Shown here: positions 44,298-52,637 of the stretch, piece by piece
Numbering within the stretch: the stretch's first letter is position 1
Layout of the letters: every line of letters starts with the position of its first letter
Source of the DNA: Halobacteriovorax sp. HLS
GTDB lineage: Bacteria; Bdellovibrionota; Bacteriovoracia; Bacteriovoracales; Bacteriovoracaceae
Assembly (NCBI RefSeq): GCF_004006665.1
Contig: NZ_QOCL01000009.1
Location: forward strand, 186,001-250,000
DNA length: 64,000 nucleotides
Direction: 5' to 3'
Program-made: the position numbers and the translations under genes
Notes under the pieces: generated by a model
Told to the model about the DNA's origin: nothing
Seen by the model: only the letters and a program-made list of their open reading frames with translations
Databases searched by the model: none

Positions 44298-45146
44298 ATG
44301 GCAAAGATTAAGCATAAATTTGGAACAACTTACTATGAAAAAAAAGGCAGAAAGAATAAGACTCCTATCGTGTGTCTGCATGGAGGGCCAGGGGGAACAT
44401 CTAAAAACTTGAGGCCTATGCTTGAACTCTCTGATGAGCGTCAGGTTTATATCTATGACCAAATCGGCGGTGGAAAGAGTAGTGAAATTGAGCAAAAACT
44501 TTGGAAGATTGAAACATTTGTCGAAGAACTAGATATACTAATTAAAGAGTGGGGCTTAGATGAGTTCTATTTAATGGGTGGATCATGGGGAACGACACTC
44601 GCTCTTGAGTATTACCTTAGAAAGAAGAATAATAAAATTAAAGGGCTTATTTTTCAATCACCAATGTTTAGTGCAAAAGATTGGCAAAGGGACGCCAATG
44701 ATCTAATTGCTAAACTTCCAAAGAAAACGAAGAAAGTTATAAGTTTTTGTCATCAAATAGGGGCGACTGATTCTAAGGTTTATAAAGAAGCGATGATGGA
44801 GTACTACTCTCGTCATGTATTTAGAAATAAAAAGAAGTTATTAGAAAGGTCTGCTAAGAATACTAATGAACATGGTGAAAAAGTTTATATGCACATGTGG
44901 GGACCAAGTGAATTTATGGCAACTGGAACTCTTAAAAAATATACAAGAGTTAAAGATTTAGGAAAAATTTCTATTCCAACTTTATTTATTTGTGGATTTT
45001 ATGACGAGGCCAGACCAAGTACGGCGAAGAAGTATGTTGCAAAAATTAAAGATGCTAGATTGTCGGTAATTAAAGGAGCTTCACATGCGATACTTTCCGA
45101 AAGGCCAAAAGAGATGCTAAAAGTCGTAAAGAAATTCTTAGATTAG
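44298..45146 (+). CDS. pip: proline iminopeptidase-like alpha/beta hydrolase (S33)
   Basis: The 282-residue protein has HGGPGG forming the oxyanion region, DQIGGGKSS, and the nucleophile elbow GGSWG. The late CGFYDEARPS and GASHAI supply the Asp and His of the triad. The combination of HGGPG with D-Q-x-G-x-G-x-S is characteristic of proline iminopeptidases, cytosolic enzymes that remove N-terminal proline. AAGGA precedes the ATG. A perfect 26-bp palindrome lies 6 bases after the stop. Confidence 0.85.
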   Translation: MAKIKHKFGTTYYEKKGRKNKTPIVCLHGGPGGTSKNLRPMLELSDERQVYIYDQIGGGKSSEIEQKLWKIETFVEELDILIKEWGLDEFYLMGGSWGTTLALEYYLRKKNNKIKGLIFQSPMFSAKDWQRDANDLIAKLPKKTKKVISFCHQIGATDSKVYKEAMMEYYSRHVFRNKKKLLERSAKNTNEHGEKVYMHMWGPSEFMATGTLKKYTRVKDLGKISIPTLFICGFYDEARPSTAKKYVAKIKDARLSVIKGASHAILSERPKEMLKVVKKFLD

Positions 45147-45152
45147 TGTAAA

Positions 45153-45178
45153 GATCAGCTGCACATGTGCAGCTGATC
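45153..45178. terminator. perfect 26-bp palindrome between convergent genes, possible bidirectional terminator
   Basis: GATCAGCTGCACA followed at once by its exact reverse complement. In RNA it can form a stem of about 11 base pairs with a CATG loop in either direction. No T-run of note follows on the plus strand; a TTTACAC follows on the minus strand. It lies between the stops at 45146 and 45202, which suits termination in both directions. Confidence 0.5.
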
Positions 45179-45201
45179 CTAGTGTTGTGTAGATGCCTGA
45201 T

Positions 45202-46041
45202 TTAATTTCTTCTATCACGTCTTGGGCGTTGTCCTCGATCTGGTCTTTGATCTCTATCTTGTCCATTCTTCTTTGCAGTGAAAATTTGAATTTCTCCTCT
45301 GCTGCCAAAAATATTATTTGAAACAGCTGAAACTTTTATAAAGTCAATTGGCTTTGCCAGTTGTTGTTTGAATTTGAATGACTTTAATCCTTTTACTTTC
45401 CCCTCTAGCTCGTCAAGGAGAACTACTTGTCCATCAGAAAACTTAACCTTTACCTCCGTAATACTGACACTCTTGCCAGAAGCGGAGATCTGAATGGCCT
45501 TAAAATTTGGACCTACTTGAATTTTCTTAGATGATCCTACGACCTTATTTACTTTCATTTTTGTCTTAGGTGCGAATTGTAAATTGGACACATTTTCTGG
45601 ATTATAATCGAGCTGCATTTTTGTGGTAAGCTCAATTGAATCTAATTTTACATTTCCTTTAGTGTGTAGCTTCCATGGTCCTTGTTGGTCTCTATGAGAT
45701 TGGGGAGCATGTAATGAAATACTATGAAAACCTGAGTAGTCAGAGTCAAATGTTTCTGGAGTTCCATCAATTGTTTGCGGATAGGTTTCTTGAAATCCAA
45801 CTTGAAGGTTAACATCTGCGTGACCTTTTTTAGATTTTGCAGAAATTTCAACTTTCTTTAACTTAATTCCTACTAAACTATCTTGACCAAACTTTCTCTT
45901 TACCATTCTTTTTAAGTGTAAAGTCTCTTGGCCTTTTAAATGCTGAGCATGTAAATCAATCTTTAACTTTTGTGAAACAGCTAATGCTGATGGCGATAGT
46001 AACATTGTAGATAATAGAATTGTCCCGAATACGTGCTTCAT
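45202..46041 (-). CDS. secreted protein with basic C-terminal tail, function unknown
   Basis: I do not recognise the family. The 279-residue protein has a signal peptide ending PSALA, then a lysine-rich beta-type sequence with many alternating Val/Lys strands (VEISAKSKKGHADVNLQVGF). It ends in a tail dominated by Arg, Asp, Gln and Pro (DRDQRPDRGQRPRRDRRN). The tail suggests binding to nucleic acid, peptidoglycan or a surface polymer, without proof. A GAGGGAGA ribosome site lies before the ATG. It converges with pip and stands alone. Confidence 0.62.
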   Translation of the reverse strand: MKHVFGTILLSTMLLSPSALAVSQKLKIDLHAQHLKGQETLHLKRMVKRKFGQDSLVGIKLKKVEISAKSKKGHADVNLQVGFQETYPQTIDGTPETFDSDYSGFHSISLHAPQSHRDQQGPWKLHTKGNVKLDSIELTTKMQLDYNPENVSNLQFAPKTKMKVNKVVGSSKKIQVGPNFKAIQISASGKSVSITEVKVKFSDGQVVLLDELEGKVKGLKSFKFKQQLAKPIDFIKVSAVSNNIFGSRGEIQIFTAKKNGQDRDQRPDRGQRPRRDRRN

Positions 46042-46216
46042 TTTCTCTCCCTCAATCGAAAATAGGATATAGAGTACCTGTGGTGGAAACTCATACTAAT
46101 CCTTAGTATTTGCTTAGTAATTTTTATTAAAGCAATTACTATGCCAATAATTTGAAAGATATTGCTATGTAACTGGGGTCAGCTTGGAATTGATGTGGGA
46201 TAATTGTAGAGACATT

Positions 46217-46244
46217 TTGAGACCACTACTAATAATGGTCTCAA
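46217..46244. repeat. inverted repeat downstream of fxsA
   Basis: TTGAGACCA (46217-46225) and TGGTCTCAA (46236-46244) are perfect 9-base arms around a 10-base loop, 16 bases beyond the fxsA stop at 46260. It may be a terminator hairpin of fxsA, but no T-run follows. Confidence 0.4.
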
Positions 46245-46259
46245 GTTGACACTCAGTTT

Positions 46260-46772
46260 TTATTTTTCTTTAAACTCTGCTTCAAAAACTCCAGGCTCAA
46301 CTTCTTTAGGTCCAGAGCGGAGGTTTTCAAAACCTTTATGAGAGCTTGAATGGTGTGAATAGCTAAAGCCTCCACCTGATCCAAAGCTTGAAAATTGAAC
46401 ATTACCATTTCGAATAGCTTTTTCGAAGTAAGTCTTTAGGTAGAGCACTAGAATGTGACGAGTTCCCGGAAAGACCATGCTAAGACCCATGATGTCAGTC
46501 ATAAATCCTGGTGTAAGTAATAATAGACCACCACCGAAAACGAGAAGGCCGTGGATAAGTTGATTTGCAGGAAGCGCGCCTTTATTCAAATCATTTTGAA
46601 TATTTGCTAGAATGGCCATTCCTTGTGATTTGGCCAAGCTTGCTCCGACAACACCTGTGATTATGACTACCATTAATGTATTAATTCCACCTATCTGAGC
46701 ACCTATTGAAAATAGTAGGTATATCTCTATGGCCGGAACAACGGTAAAAAGTAAAAGTAATATTGAAAACAT
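46260..46772 (-). CDS. fxsA: FxsA-family inner-membrane protein
   Basis: The 170-residue protein has three to four hydrophobic segments with the family hallmarks PAIEIYLLF, GVVGASLAKSQG and LLLTPGFMTDIMGL. The C-terminal tail carries an SFGSGGGF segment and acidic end, as is common in FxsA. E. coli FxsA is known for suppressing F-mediated exclusion of phage T7; the general function is unknown. TAGGAG precedes the ATG. Confidence 0.9.
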   Translation of the reverse strand: MFSILLLLFTVVPAIEIYLLFSIGAQIGGINTLMVVIITGVVGASLAKSQGMAILANIQNDLNKGALPANQLIHGLLVFGGGLLLLTPGFMTDIMGLSMVFPGTRHILVLYLKTYFEKAIRNGNVQFSSFGSGGGFSYSHHSSSHKGFENLRSGPKEVEPGVFEAEFKEK

Positions 46773-46869
46773 AGTTTCTCCTATAGTTACCTTTATAACA
46801 GATAATTTTAAAAGGCCCTAGGCATGTATTGTAAAATTACTGTCAACTCTTGCTATAGTATTAATATTA

Positions 46870-49164
46870 TTAAAGATCATACGCTGGGTCATAACTCCCA
46901 AGCATGAAGTAGAATGGTCTTAAAATATCTTCATCTCGGGATTTCGCGTTAACTGGAAGAGCGAAACCTGCCTCAATATTATTTCTTAAGAAGGTATTTC
47001 TCAAGTTGGCCCTAACTCCAAGACCAGCTACAACTCTTACGTCATCTAGTTCGCTTAGTTCATTTGAGACACTGGCAGCTTCAACAAAAGCGACTCCCTT
47101 TAAAAAGTCCTTCCAGATCGGAAAAGAGTAATTTACATTTGCACTGAGGCTGTAGTTTCCGCCTGCAGCACTTCCATCAGATGAAATTGAATTGTTCTTA
47201 TAACCTCTAAGAGATCCGGTTCCCCCGGCATAGAATTTTTCATAGTAAGGTGTATTCTCGCTGGAGTAACCAAGTGTTACTCTTGAACTAATAATATGAT
47301 GTGATCCATTAGAGTTACTAGCAAAACTTTTTTGAGTAATAAACTCTGATACAACCTTATTGTAAACACCCTCTTCAGAGTAGCTTGGTAATAGGGCAAG
47401 TTTCATTCGCTTTCCTGAAATTGCTTCCCCTGTGGAATCATATTGTTCTTCTTTGTAAACAAAAGTGCTCATCATTCCTATTGTTCTTCTATTTCCAGTC
47501 GCATCGTATACTTCATTGGCAAGCTGATCGGAAACTTCTGCAATATTTAAAAACTCTACTCTTGTTCCAATGCCAAGCTTAATATTTTTTGTAATCTGTT
47601 TAGAAACCATTGCGCTTAAGGAGAGACTATCTTTTTCGTAATTAGATCGCTTTCCTGTTTCAACATTTGCACTAATATCCATTTCATAATCTGTTCCTAA
47701 GAGATGGGGGTCTGAATAAACCATACCTAGCTTAAGTAGTTCTTGGGCCTTTGAGGCCTTGAAAGAAATTGCTTTTCCAGCATTAAATAGATTTGAATTT
47801 CGATAGCCAATGTCACCACCAAGACCTAAAGAAGAGTAACCAACTCCAAATTCGATCATTTGTGTTGAAGCTTCTTGAACTTGAATGATAATATTTCCGC
47901 TATTGGAGTGAGTTGGAGAAAAGTCTATTTTTACATCATCGTAGTATCCAGTTTGACGCATTTTACTTAAGGATTCATTTATATCTTGAATATTTACAAG
48001 TTCATTCTGCACCAGTGTAACATCAAGCAGAATCGTCTCTTCTTTCATTTTGTTCATACCTGTTACTAAAATATCATCTATAGAGTAGGCTTCACCTTCA
48101 GATAATAAAATAGTTAAGGTTTCAGATTCAGGATTATAGTCAGAAATTATATCAACCATTATGTGGCCTGACTTGCCATAGAACTCTCTTACTTTTTGGA
48201 GTCCTATTCTAAGATTCTTTTCACTATAGGGCGATCCTTCTTTGATACTTAAGACTTTCTCGATTTCGTTTTCTTTAAATATTTCTGTGCCGACAAATTC
48301 TACTTTTTTTATTATTGATTGAGTGTTTTCGATAATAGAAAAGTTGATAGATTTGTAGCTATCTTCATCATTCTTAATCTCATAAGAGATTTCTGCTTCC
48401 AGAAATCCGTTATTTCTATAATAGGTTAGTAGCTCCCTAACATCTTGAATCACTTTTTTTTCTTCGAGAATATACTTTGAAAAGAAGCCGCTTTCTTTAG
48501 ATTTTATTTTCTTTTTAAGTTTTGAATCTTTAATAGAGTGGTTACCACTGAAAGTAATATCTGAGATCAGTGTTCTTCCTTCGTGAGACTTAACATAATA
48601 GTGAACAATCACATCATGGTTGTAAATATTAGCTTCAATGTCATGGGTAATTTCTAAGTCAAGATAGCCTCTTTGAGTGTATCTCTTTCTTATAAGGTCC
48701 TTATCATAATCTATGGAGGTTCCTTTTAAGATTGTTCCTCTTTGGGTTTGAAGCTCAGAGCGAAGGTCTAGGTCTATATCGTCTTCTACACCATCTAATT
48801 TTACTCTTACCCTTTGGACTTTCCTTTTAAGTTGAAACTCAAAGTTTAAGGCTATGCTATACTCATTTTGACCAGGGTTAACTGTTGCAATAATATCTGA
48901 ATACTTTGGAAAACTTTTCTTTAGAGCATTAATATCTTCTAGTAGAATTGTTGTGTCTAAAATATGTCCAGCGCGAAGCTTAGTTAGCTTTTCAAAGTCC
49001 TTATGTTCCACAATTTGGTTTTGATCATTTAAAAAGAGAATAGATTCTATTTCATAAGCACTCAGCGAGTAGTTACAAATTAGGATTACTTTAAAAAGTA
49101 TAAGCACTTTTAGATATATTCTCAGTTTTATGATCATGCCTTTTATTAGCAATTGAGAGGCCAT
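46870..49164 (-). CDS. BamA/Omp85-family outer-membrane assembly protein with about five POTRA domains
   Basis: The 764-residue protein has a signal-like hydrophobic segment (YLKVLILFKVILICNYSLSA), then about five POTRA repeats (residues about 40-400, recognisable by KVEFVG-like strands and RIGLQKVREFYGKSGHI) and a C-terminal 16-strand barrel with the Omp85 motif GGTGSLRGYKNN. This is the BamA plan, at 764 residues a little short of E. coli BamA (810). The usual bamA neighbours (rseP, skp, lpxD) are absent, so it could be BamA or a specialised paralogue. The start at 49164 has no good ribosome site; an ATG at 49137 is an alternative, giving a more typical signal peptide. Confidence 0.88.
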   Translation of the reverse strand: MASQLLIKGMIIKLRIYLKVLILFKVILICNYSLSAYEIESILFLNDQNQIVEHKDFEKLTKLRAGHILDTTILLEDINALKKSFPKYSDIIATVNPGQNEYSIALNFEFQLKRKVQRVRVKLDGVEDDIDLDLRSELQTQRGTILKGTSIDYDKDLIRKRYTQRGYLDLEITHDIEANIYNHDVIVHYYVKSHEGRTLISDITFSGNHSIKDSKLKKKIKSKESGFFSKYILEEKKVIQDVRELLTYYRNNGFLEAEISYEIKNDEDSYKSINFSIIENTQSIIKKVEFVGTEIFKENEIEKVLSIKEGSPYSEKNLRIGLQKVREFYGKSGHIMVDIISDYNPESETLTILLSEGEAYSIDDILVTGMNKMKEETILLDVTLVQNELVNIQDINESLSKMRQTGYYDDVKIDFSPTHSNSGNIIIQVQEASTQMIEFGVGYSSLGLGGDIGYRNSNLFNAGKAISFKASKAQELLKLGMVYSDPHLLGTDYEMDISANVETGKRSNYEKDSLSLSAMVSKQITKNIKLGIGTRVEFLNIAEVSDQLANEVYDATGNRRTIGMMSTFVYKEEQYDSTGEAISGKRMKLALLPSYSEEGVYNKVVSEFITQKSFASNSNGSHHIISSRVTLGYSSENTPYYEKFYAGGTGSLRGYKNNSISSDGSAAGGNYSLSANVNYSFPIWKDFLKGVAFVEAASVSNELSELDDVRVVAGLGVRANLRNTFLRNNIEAGFALPVNAKSRDEDILRPFYFMLGSYDPAYDL

Positions 49165-49279
49165 GTGGGGCGGGCTAAACTCTTGATATCATATAGAAAA
49201 TTGACAAAAAAGTAATCAATGACAAATATTTATACACTTTTTACCCTTGACGTAGTCTAGTTCAGCCCCAACTTTAAGT

Positions 49280-49603
49280 ATGGTTGAAAATAGATGTCTC
49301 ACATTTAAAAAGAAGTTTGCTTACTGTGTAGGGGCGAGCTGTATAGCGGTATTTATTTTCTCTATCTTTGGGGCTTCTCGTCCAAAAGTATTGAGCGAAA
49401 GTTGTCTTGAGAGCTGTGAAGTTAGTGTATATAAGAAGCTGGCCGTTGAGCATCACTCAAGTCTGACTCCGGAGTCTTCTACGTCTGAGCTAGAGTTCTG
49501 GAACAGCTCTGTTTTAAGAGAGGATTTTTCTTTTCTCAAAAATTTTACTTGGTCTAAAAAGGCCAAGCTTTTCTTCATAAGAGGACCTCCTCAATTTAGT
49601 TAA
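49280..49603 (+). CDS. small single-pass membrane protein, function unknown
   Basis: I do not recognise this 107-residue protein. It has one hydrophobic helix (YCVGASCIAVFIFSIFG) after a basic N-terminus, so the N-terminus should be inside and the rest outside. Then follows a Cys pair in SESCLESCE and a Ser/Glu-rich stretch. No clear ribosome site is seen. It lies 38 bases before the next gene, which suggests an operon. Being short and unmatched, its reality is less certain than its neighbours'. Confidence 0.45.
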   Translation: MVENRCLTFKKKFAYCVGASCIAVFIFSIFGASRPKVLSESCLESCEVSVYKKLAVEHHSSLTPESSTSELEFWNSSVLREDFSFLKNFTWSKKAKLFFIRGPPQFS

Positions 49604-49640
49604 TATTATCTTTATTATTAATTTTATTAGGAGACTCAAA

Positions 49641-50099
49641 ATGAGCAAAAAAGTTATATTGGTTTCACTTGTTACTTCAGCATTCATGAATATGTCCCAT
49701 GGTTTTGTTGAAAAATTTAAAAGTACAACGGCTTTAAATGACAGTTCTCAAAAGCTAGAGATTATACCGGTTAAGTACACAGATAAAGACTCTAAACATT
49801 GTCTAAACTTCAAGAATACAAAACTTCTTCCATTAAGCAGAAGACCTATTGTTTCGGTGGAGGGATTTCAGTACCAGGGAGTTGTAGATGAAAAGTTGGG
49901 GCTTAAGTTATTGGTAGATGATCATATCTCTAAAGATATTTCTAAGAAGTATATGAATCAGCAACTGGCGATTGTTTTAAATGGGAAAGTTATTTCAACG
50001 TCAAGACTTACTTCTGAGAGTAATGATCAGCAAGTAGGACTTAAGCTTAACGCCCAAAGTAGTCTTGAAAAAGTCATTGATGAGCTAAAGTTGTCTTAA
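49641..50099 (+). CDS. small secreted protein resembling the SecD P1-head subdomain
   Basis: The 152-residue protein has a signal peptide (KVILVSLVTSAFMNMSHG) and a C-terminal half with LGLKLLVDDHISKDISKKY and QLAIVLNGKVIST, the pattern of the SecDF P1-head subdomain, where LAIVLDGKVISAP is typical. There are no membrane helices apart from the signal, so it is a stand-alone version. In SecD the P1 head captures substrate emerging from SecY; here the role is unknown. AGGAG lies 8 bases before the ATG. Confidence 0.65.
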   Translation: MSKKVILVSLVTSAFMNMSHGFVEKFKSTTALNDSSQKLEIIPVKYTDKDSKHCLNFKNTKLLPLSRRPIVSVEGFQYQGVVDEKLGLKLLVDDHISKDISKKYMNQQLAIVLNGKVISTSRLTSESNDQQVGLKLNAQSSLEKVIDELKLS

Positions 50100-50173
50100 T
50101 TTCACATGTAGCTAGGTCAGAATTGGCCTAGCTACCTTTGATCATATATTATATGCGCAAGGAGCTAATTCAA

Positions 50174-50515
50174 ATGAAAGAAGATGAATATGAACTTGTC
50201 TATATAAGTGATGGTTCGGGCAAGAATAAGTTGGATAAAACTAAAAAAAGTAAAGAAAAGAAGAACGTAGAGATTATTCCTTCTGAGACGACCTTGAAAA
50301 TGAGAATAGAAAAGAAGGGACGTGGCGGAAAAGCTGTCACCGTTTTTTACGAATTTCCAGACAATCCTCCATACTTTAAAAGATTGATGAAAGAGCTCAA
50401 AAATCTCTGTGCAACAGGTGGCTCATATAAGGACACAACTTTTGAGATTCAAGGAGATCAAAGAGAGAAACTCAGATCTTATCTTGAGCAGAAAGGTTTC
50501 CAAGTAAAGGGCTAA
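50174..50515 (+). CDS. Sui1/YciH-family translation factor-like protein
   Basis: The 113-residue protein has a charged Lys-rich N-terminus and a C-terminal SUI1 domain: KMRIEKKGRGGKAVTV, LKNLCATGGSYKDTTFEIQGDQREKL and a closing GFQVKG. This is the eIF1-like fold; bacterial YciH has a debated role in start-codon fidelity. The start at 50174 has AAGGAGC 8 bases upstream, unlike an upstream in-frame ATG at 50138. It is cytoplasmic, with no signal peptide. Confidence 0.9.
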   Translation: MKEDEYELVYISDGSGKNKLDKTKKSKEKKNVEIIPSETTLKMRIEKKGRGGKAVTVFYEFPDNPPYFKRLMKELKNLCATGGSYKDTTFEIQGDQREKLRSYLEQKGFQVKG

Positions 50516-50598
50516 TCTCTCACTTAAAACCATTTTTATCTTTGATGTCATGACTTCTTTAGATTAAAGTATTCTCATTAATTTAATTAGGAAGATTT

Positions 50599-50937
50599 AT
50601 GAATGTATTTTGTCTTAGTAAGAATGAAGGCTCTGAGATTTTATCATTTCTGGCCACTAGGGAAGGTGTAGATACTTATCTCATTGATCATGATGAAGAA
50701 GTAGAGGAACATGATGTTGAGAAGTGTATTATCTTAATAGATATTGATACTTTCAAGGATCATGGTTTCACCTTAGCATCTCGTATTTCTGCTAAAGATA
50801 ATAAAGTCGCTCTAGTTGTTGGTGTAACGACTATGGAAGTTGATTCAACAAGCAGTAAGTTTGATTTCTTTTTTAATAGTATCGAATCTTTCGTTGAGAA
50901 ATTTGATAGTATTTTGGAGAAATATGAACAAGCTTAA
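50599..50937 (+). CDS. small receiver-like protein, function unknown
   Basis: The 112-residue protein has alternating strands and helices with acidic residues ahead of ILIDIDTF, a layout that recalls a response-regulator receiver domain, but the phospho-acceptor and Lys signatures are not clear. It could be a degenerate receiver or an unrelated alpha/beta protein. A TTAGGAAG ribosome site supports its start. Its end overlaps the ClC transporter start by 14 bases, so the two are translationally coupled. Confidence 0.6.
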   Translation: MNVFCLSKNEGSEILSFLATREGVDTYLIDHDEEVEEHDVEKCIILIDIDTFKDHGFTLASRISAKDNKVALVVGVTTMEVDSTSSKFDFFFNSIESFVEKFDSILEKYEQA

Positions 50938-52633
50938 ATCTCTACTAATGTTTGATATGTATAAAATTGGTCTTGCTGTTCTGTGTGTAGGGGTTGGTGC
51001 CGGTGGCTTTTCCTATATGCTGCATGAGTCAGTACATATCGTTACAAATTATTTAGGAACCTTCGAAACTTTTGATCTCAAGTCATATTTCTTTGCAGTA
51101 ATTGTTGCAACTATATCTTATCTCTTAACGAGGTTTTTCTTTAAGGAAACTCATGGTTCGGGGATTCCTTTTGTTAAGTTAAGCTTAGTTGCTTATAAAG
51201 GAAAAATGCCAAAGAGGATGCCTTTTGGTAAATTTCTAACTTCGTTCTTTACTTTGTGTTCTGGCCTTTCTTTTGGAAAAGAAGGTCCTCTTGTTACTAT
51301 CTCCGCAGCTTGGGCCCATCTGGTCGCTCATATTTTTAAAATGAATAGGCAGATTACCAAGGTTCTAGTTGTCTCAGGGGCAACAGCTGGTCTATCGGCC
51401 GCTTTTAATACACCTATTGCGGCAGTGGTTTTTACTATTGAAGAAATTATGGGTGAGCTTAATACAAAGTATCTAGGACCAATAATAGTTGCCTCTGTTA
51501 TCGCCTCTGTTACTTCGTATAAACTATTTGGAAATAAGGCTACATTTGTTTCTCTAAATTATGGCTTTCATACTGAATGGCACTTTTTCTCATATTTACT
51601 ATTAGGTTTAGTGATGTCACTAGTAGGGTTTCTCTTCGTTAAAATTATTTTATTTTCTAAAGATATAAGAAAGAAATACTTTGAAAAGTTGGATTTACTC
51701 TTCGTTATCTTTGCAGTTTCTTTGGCAGGTTTATTTTCTCAGTACTCAAGTGAAGTCCTTGGGGATGGGACAGCTACTATTAATAAGTTATTAATGGGAA
51801 ATCATAATGAGACTCTCTCTTATATTGCGATACTCTTTGTCATGAAGCTTGTCTTGAGTACGAGTGCCTACAGTACCGGATTAAGTGGAGGCCTTTTCAT
51901 GCCTGTTCTTTTCTTAGGAGCTGTTGGAGGAAGTGCTTTTGGAATCATCCTAACTAAATTAGGTCTGAGTGGAATTGAAATAGGTGCATTTGCATTGTTA
52001 GGAATGACTTCTTTACTTGTTTCTGTTATTCGAGCTCCATTTACAGCTTTTGTTATGTTATTTGAGATGACAAGAGATTATGAGCTAATTTTACCCCTGA
52101 TGATCTCAAGTATTGCGGCCTATTGGATAAGTACGGTGATAGATCCAGAGTCAGTGTATGAGTCTGTAGCTGAGTATGAAGGAGTGCATCTACCCACCCA
52201 TAGCGATAATGAATGCTTAAATGAGATGGCCGTCGAAGACTGCATGATTAAGGAAGTAATTTCTATTGCCTCAAATAAAACAGTTTTTGAAGTGAAAGAT
52301 ACTTTTTTAAATTATGATATTGGTGGTTTCCCAGTTCTTAAAAATGGAAGACTCATTGGTGTTGTTAACAAGTGTGACTTAAAGGCCAAGCTAGATGAAG
52401 CTCCTGACACTGCGGTAAGTGCTCTGCTAAAGCACTCTATCATTTCGATTTACCCTGATCAAAGCTTATTAGTGGCTCTAGATAGAATGAAGAGGTTTGA
52501 AATTGGTCGTCTTCCAGTGGTGAGTAGATTTAATGATAAGGAACTCTTAGGTATCATTACACCACAAGAGATCGTAAGGTTTTTAGGCCTTTCGAAAGAA
52601 GAAGATGAGGAAATAGAAGTGACTAAAGAGTAG
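50924..52633 (+). CDS. ClC-type chloride channel/transporter with C-terminal CBS pair
   Basis: The 569-residue protein has about 10-12 membrane helices with the ClC signatures GSGIP, GKEGP (with the gating Glu) and GGLFMP; FTIEE contains the probable proton-path Glu. Two CBS domains follow at the C-terminus (VEDCMIKEVISI and ...LLGIITPQEI). With both glutamates a Cl-/H+ antiporter is more likely than a channel. A longer frame begins at 50840; the ATG at 50924 has TTGGAGAA just before it and is preferred. It starts inside the end of the receiver-like gene. Confidence 0.92.
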   Translation: MNKLKSLLMFDMYKIGLAVLCVGVGAGGFSYMLHESVHIVTNYLGTFETFDLKSYFFAVIVATISYLLTRFFFKETHGSGIPFVKLSLVAYKGKMPKRMPFGKFLTSFFTLCSGLSFGKEGPLVTISAAWAHLVAHIFKMNRQITKVLVVSGATAGLSAAFNTPIAAVVFTIEEIMGELNTKYLGPIIVASVIASVTSYKLFGNKATFVSLNYGFHTEWHFFSYLLLGLVMSLVGFLFVKIILFSKDIRKKYFEKLDLLFVIFAVSLAGLFSQYSSEVLGDGTATINKLLMGNHNETLSYIAILFVMKLVLSTSAYSTGLSGGLFMPVLFLGAVGGSAFGIILTKLGLSGIEIGAFALLGMTSLLVSVIRAPFTAFVMLFEMTRDYELILPLMISSIAAYWISTVIDPESVYESVAEYEGVHLPTHSDNECLNEMAVEDCMIKEVISIASNKTVFEVKDTFLNYDIGGFPVLKNGRLIGVVNKCDLKAKLDEAPDTAVSALLKHSIISIYPDQSLLVALDRMKRFEIGRLPVVSRFNDKELLGIITPQEIVRFLGLSKEEDEEIEVTKE

Positions 52634-52637
52634 TACT

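Noticed and set aside
49201-49252. Promoter-like TTGACA (49201) and TTGACG (49248) sequences
   Set aside because: Neither has a good -10 box at 16-18 bases, and the second would place the start of transcription at the start codon itself.
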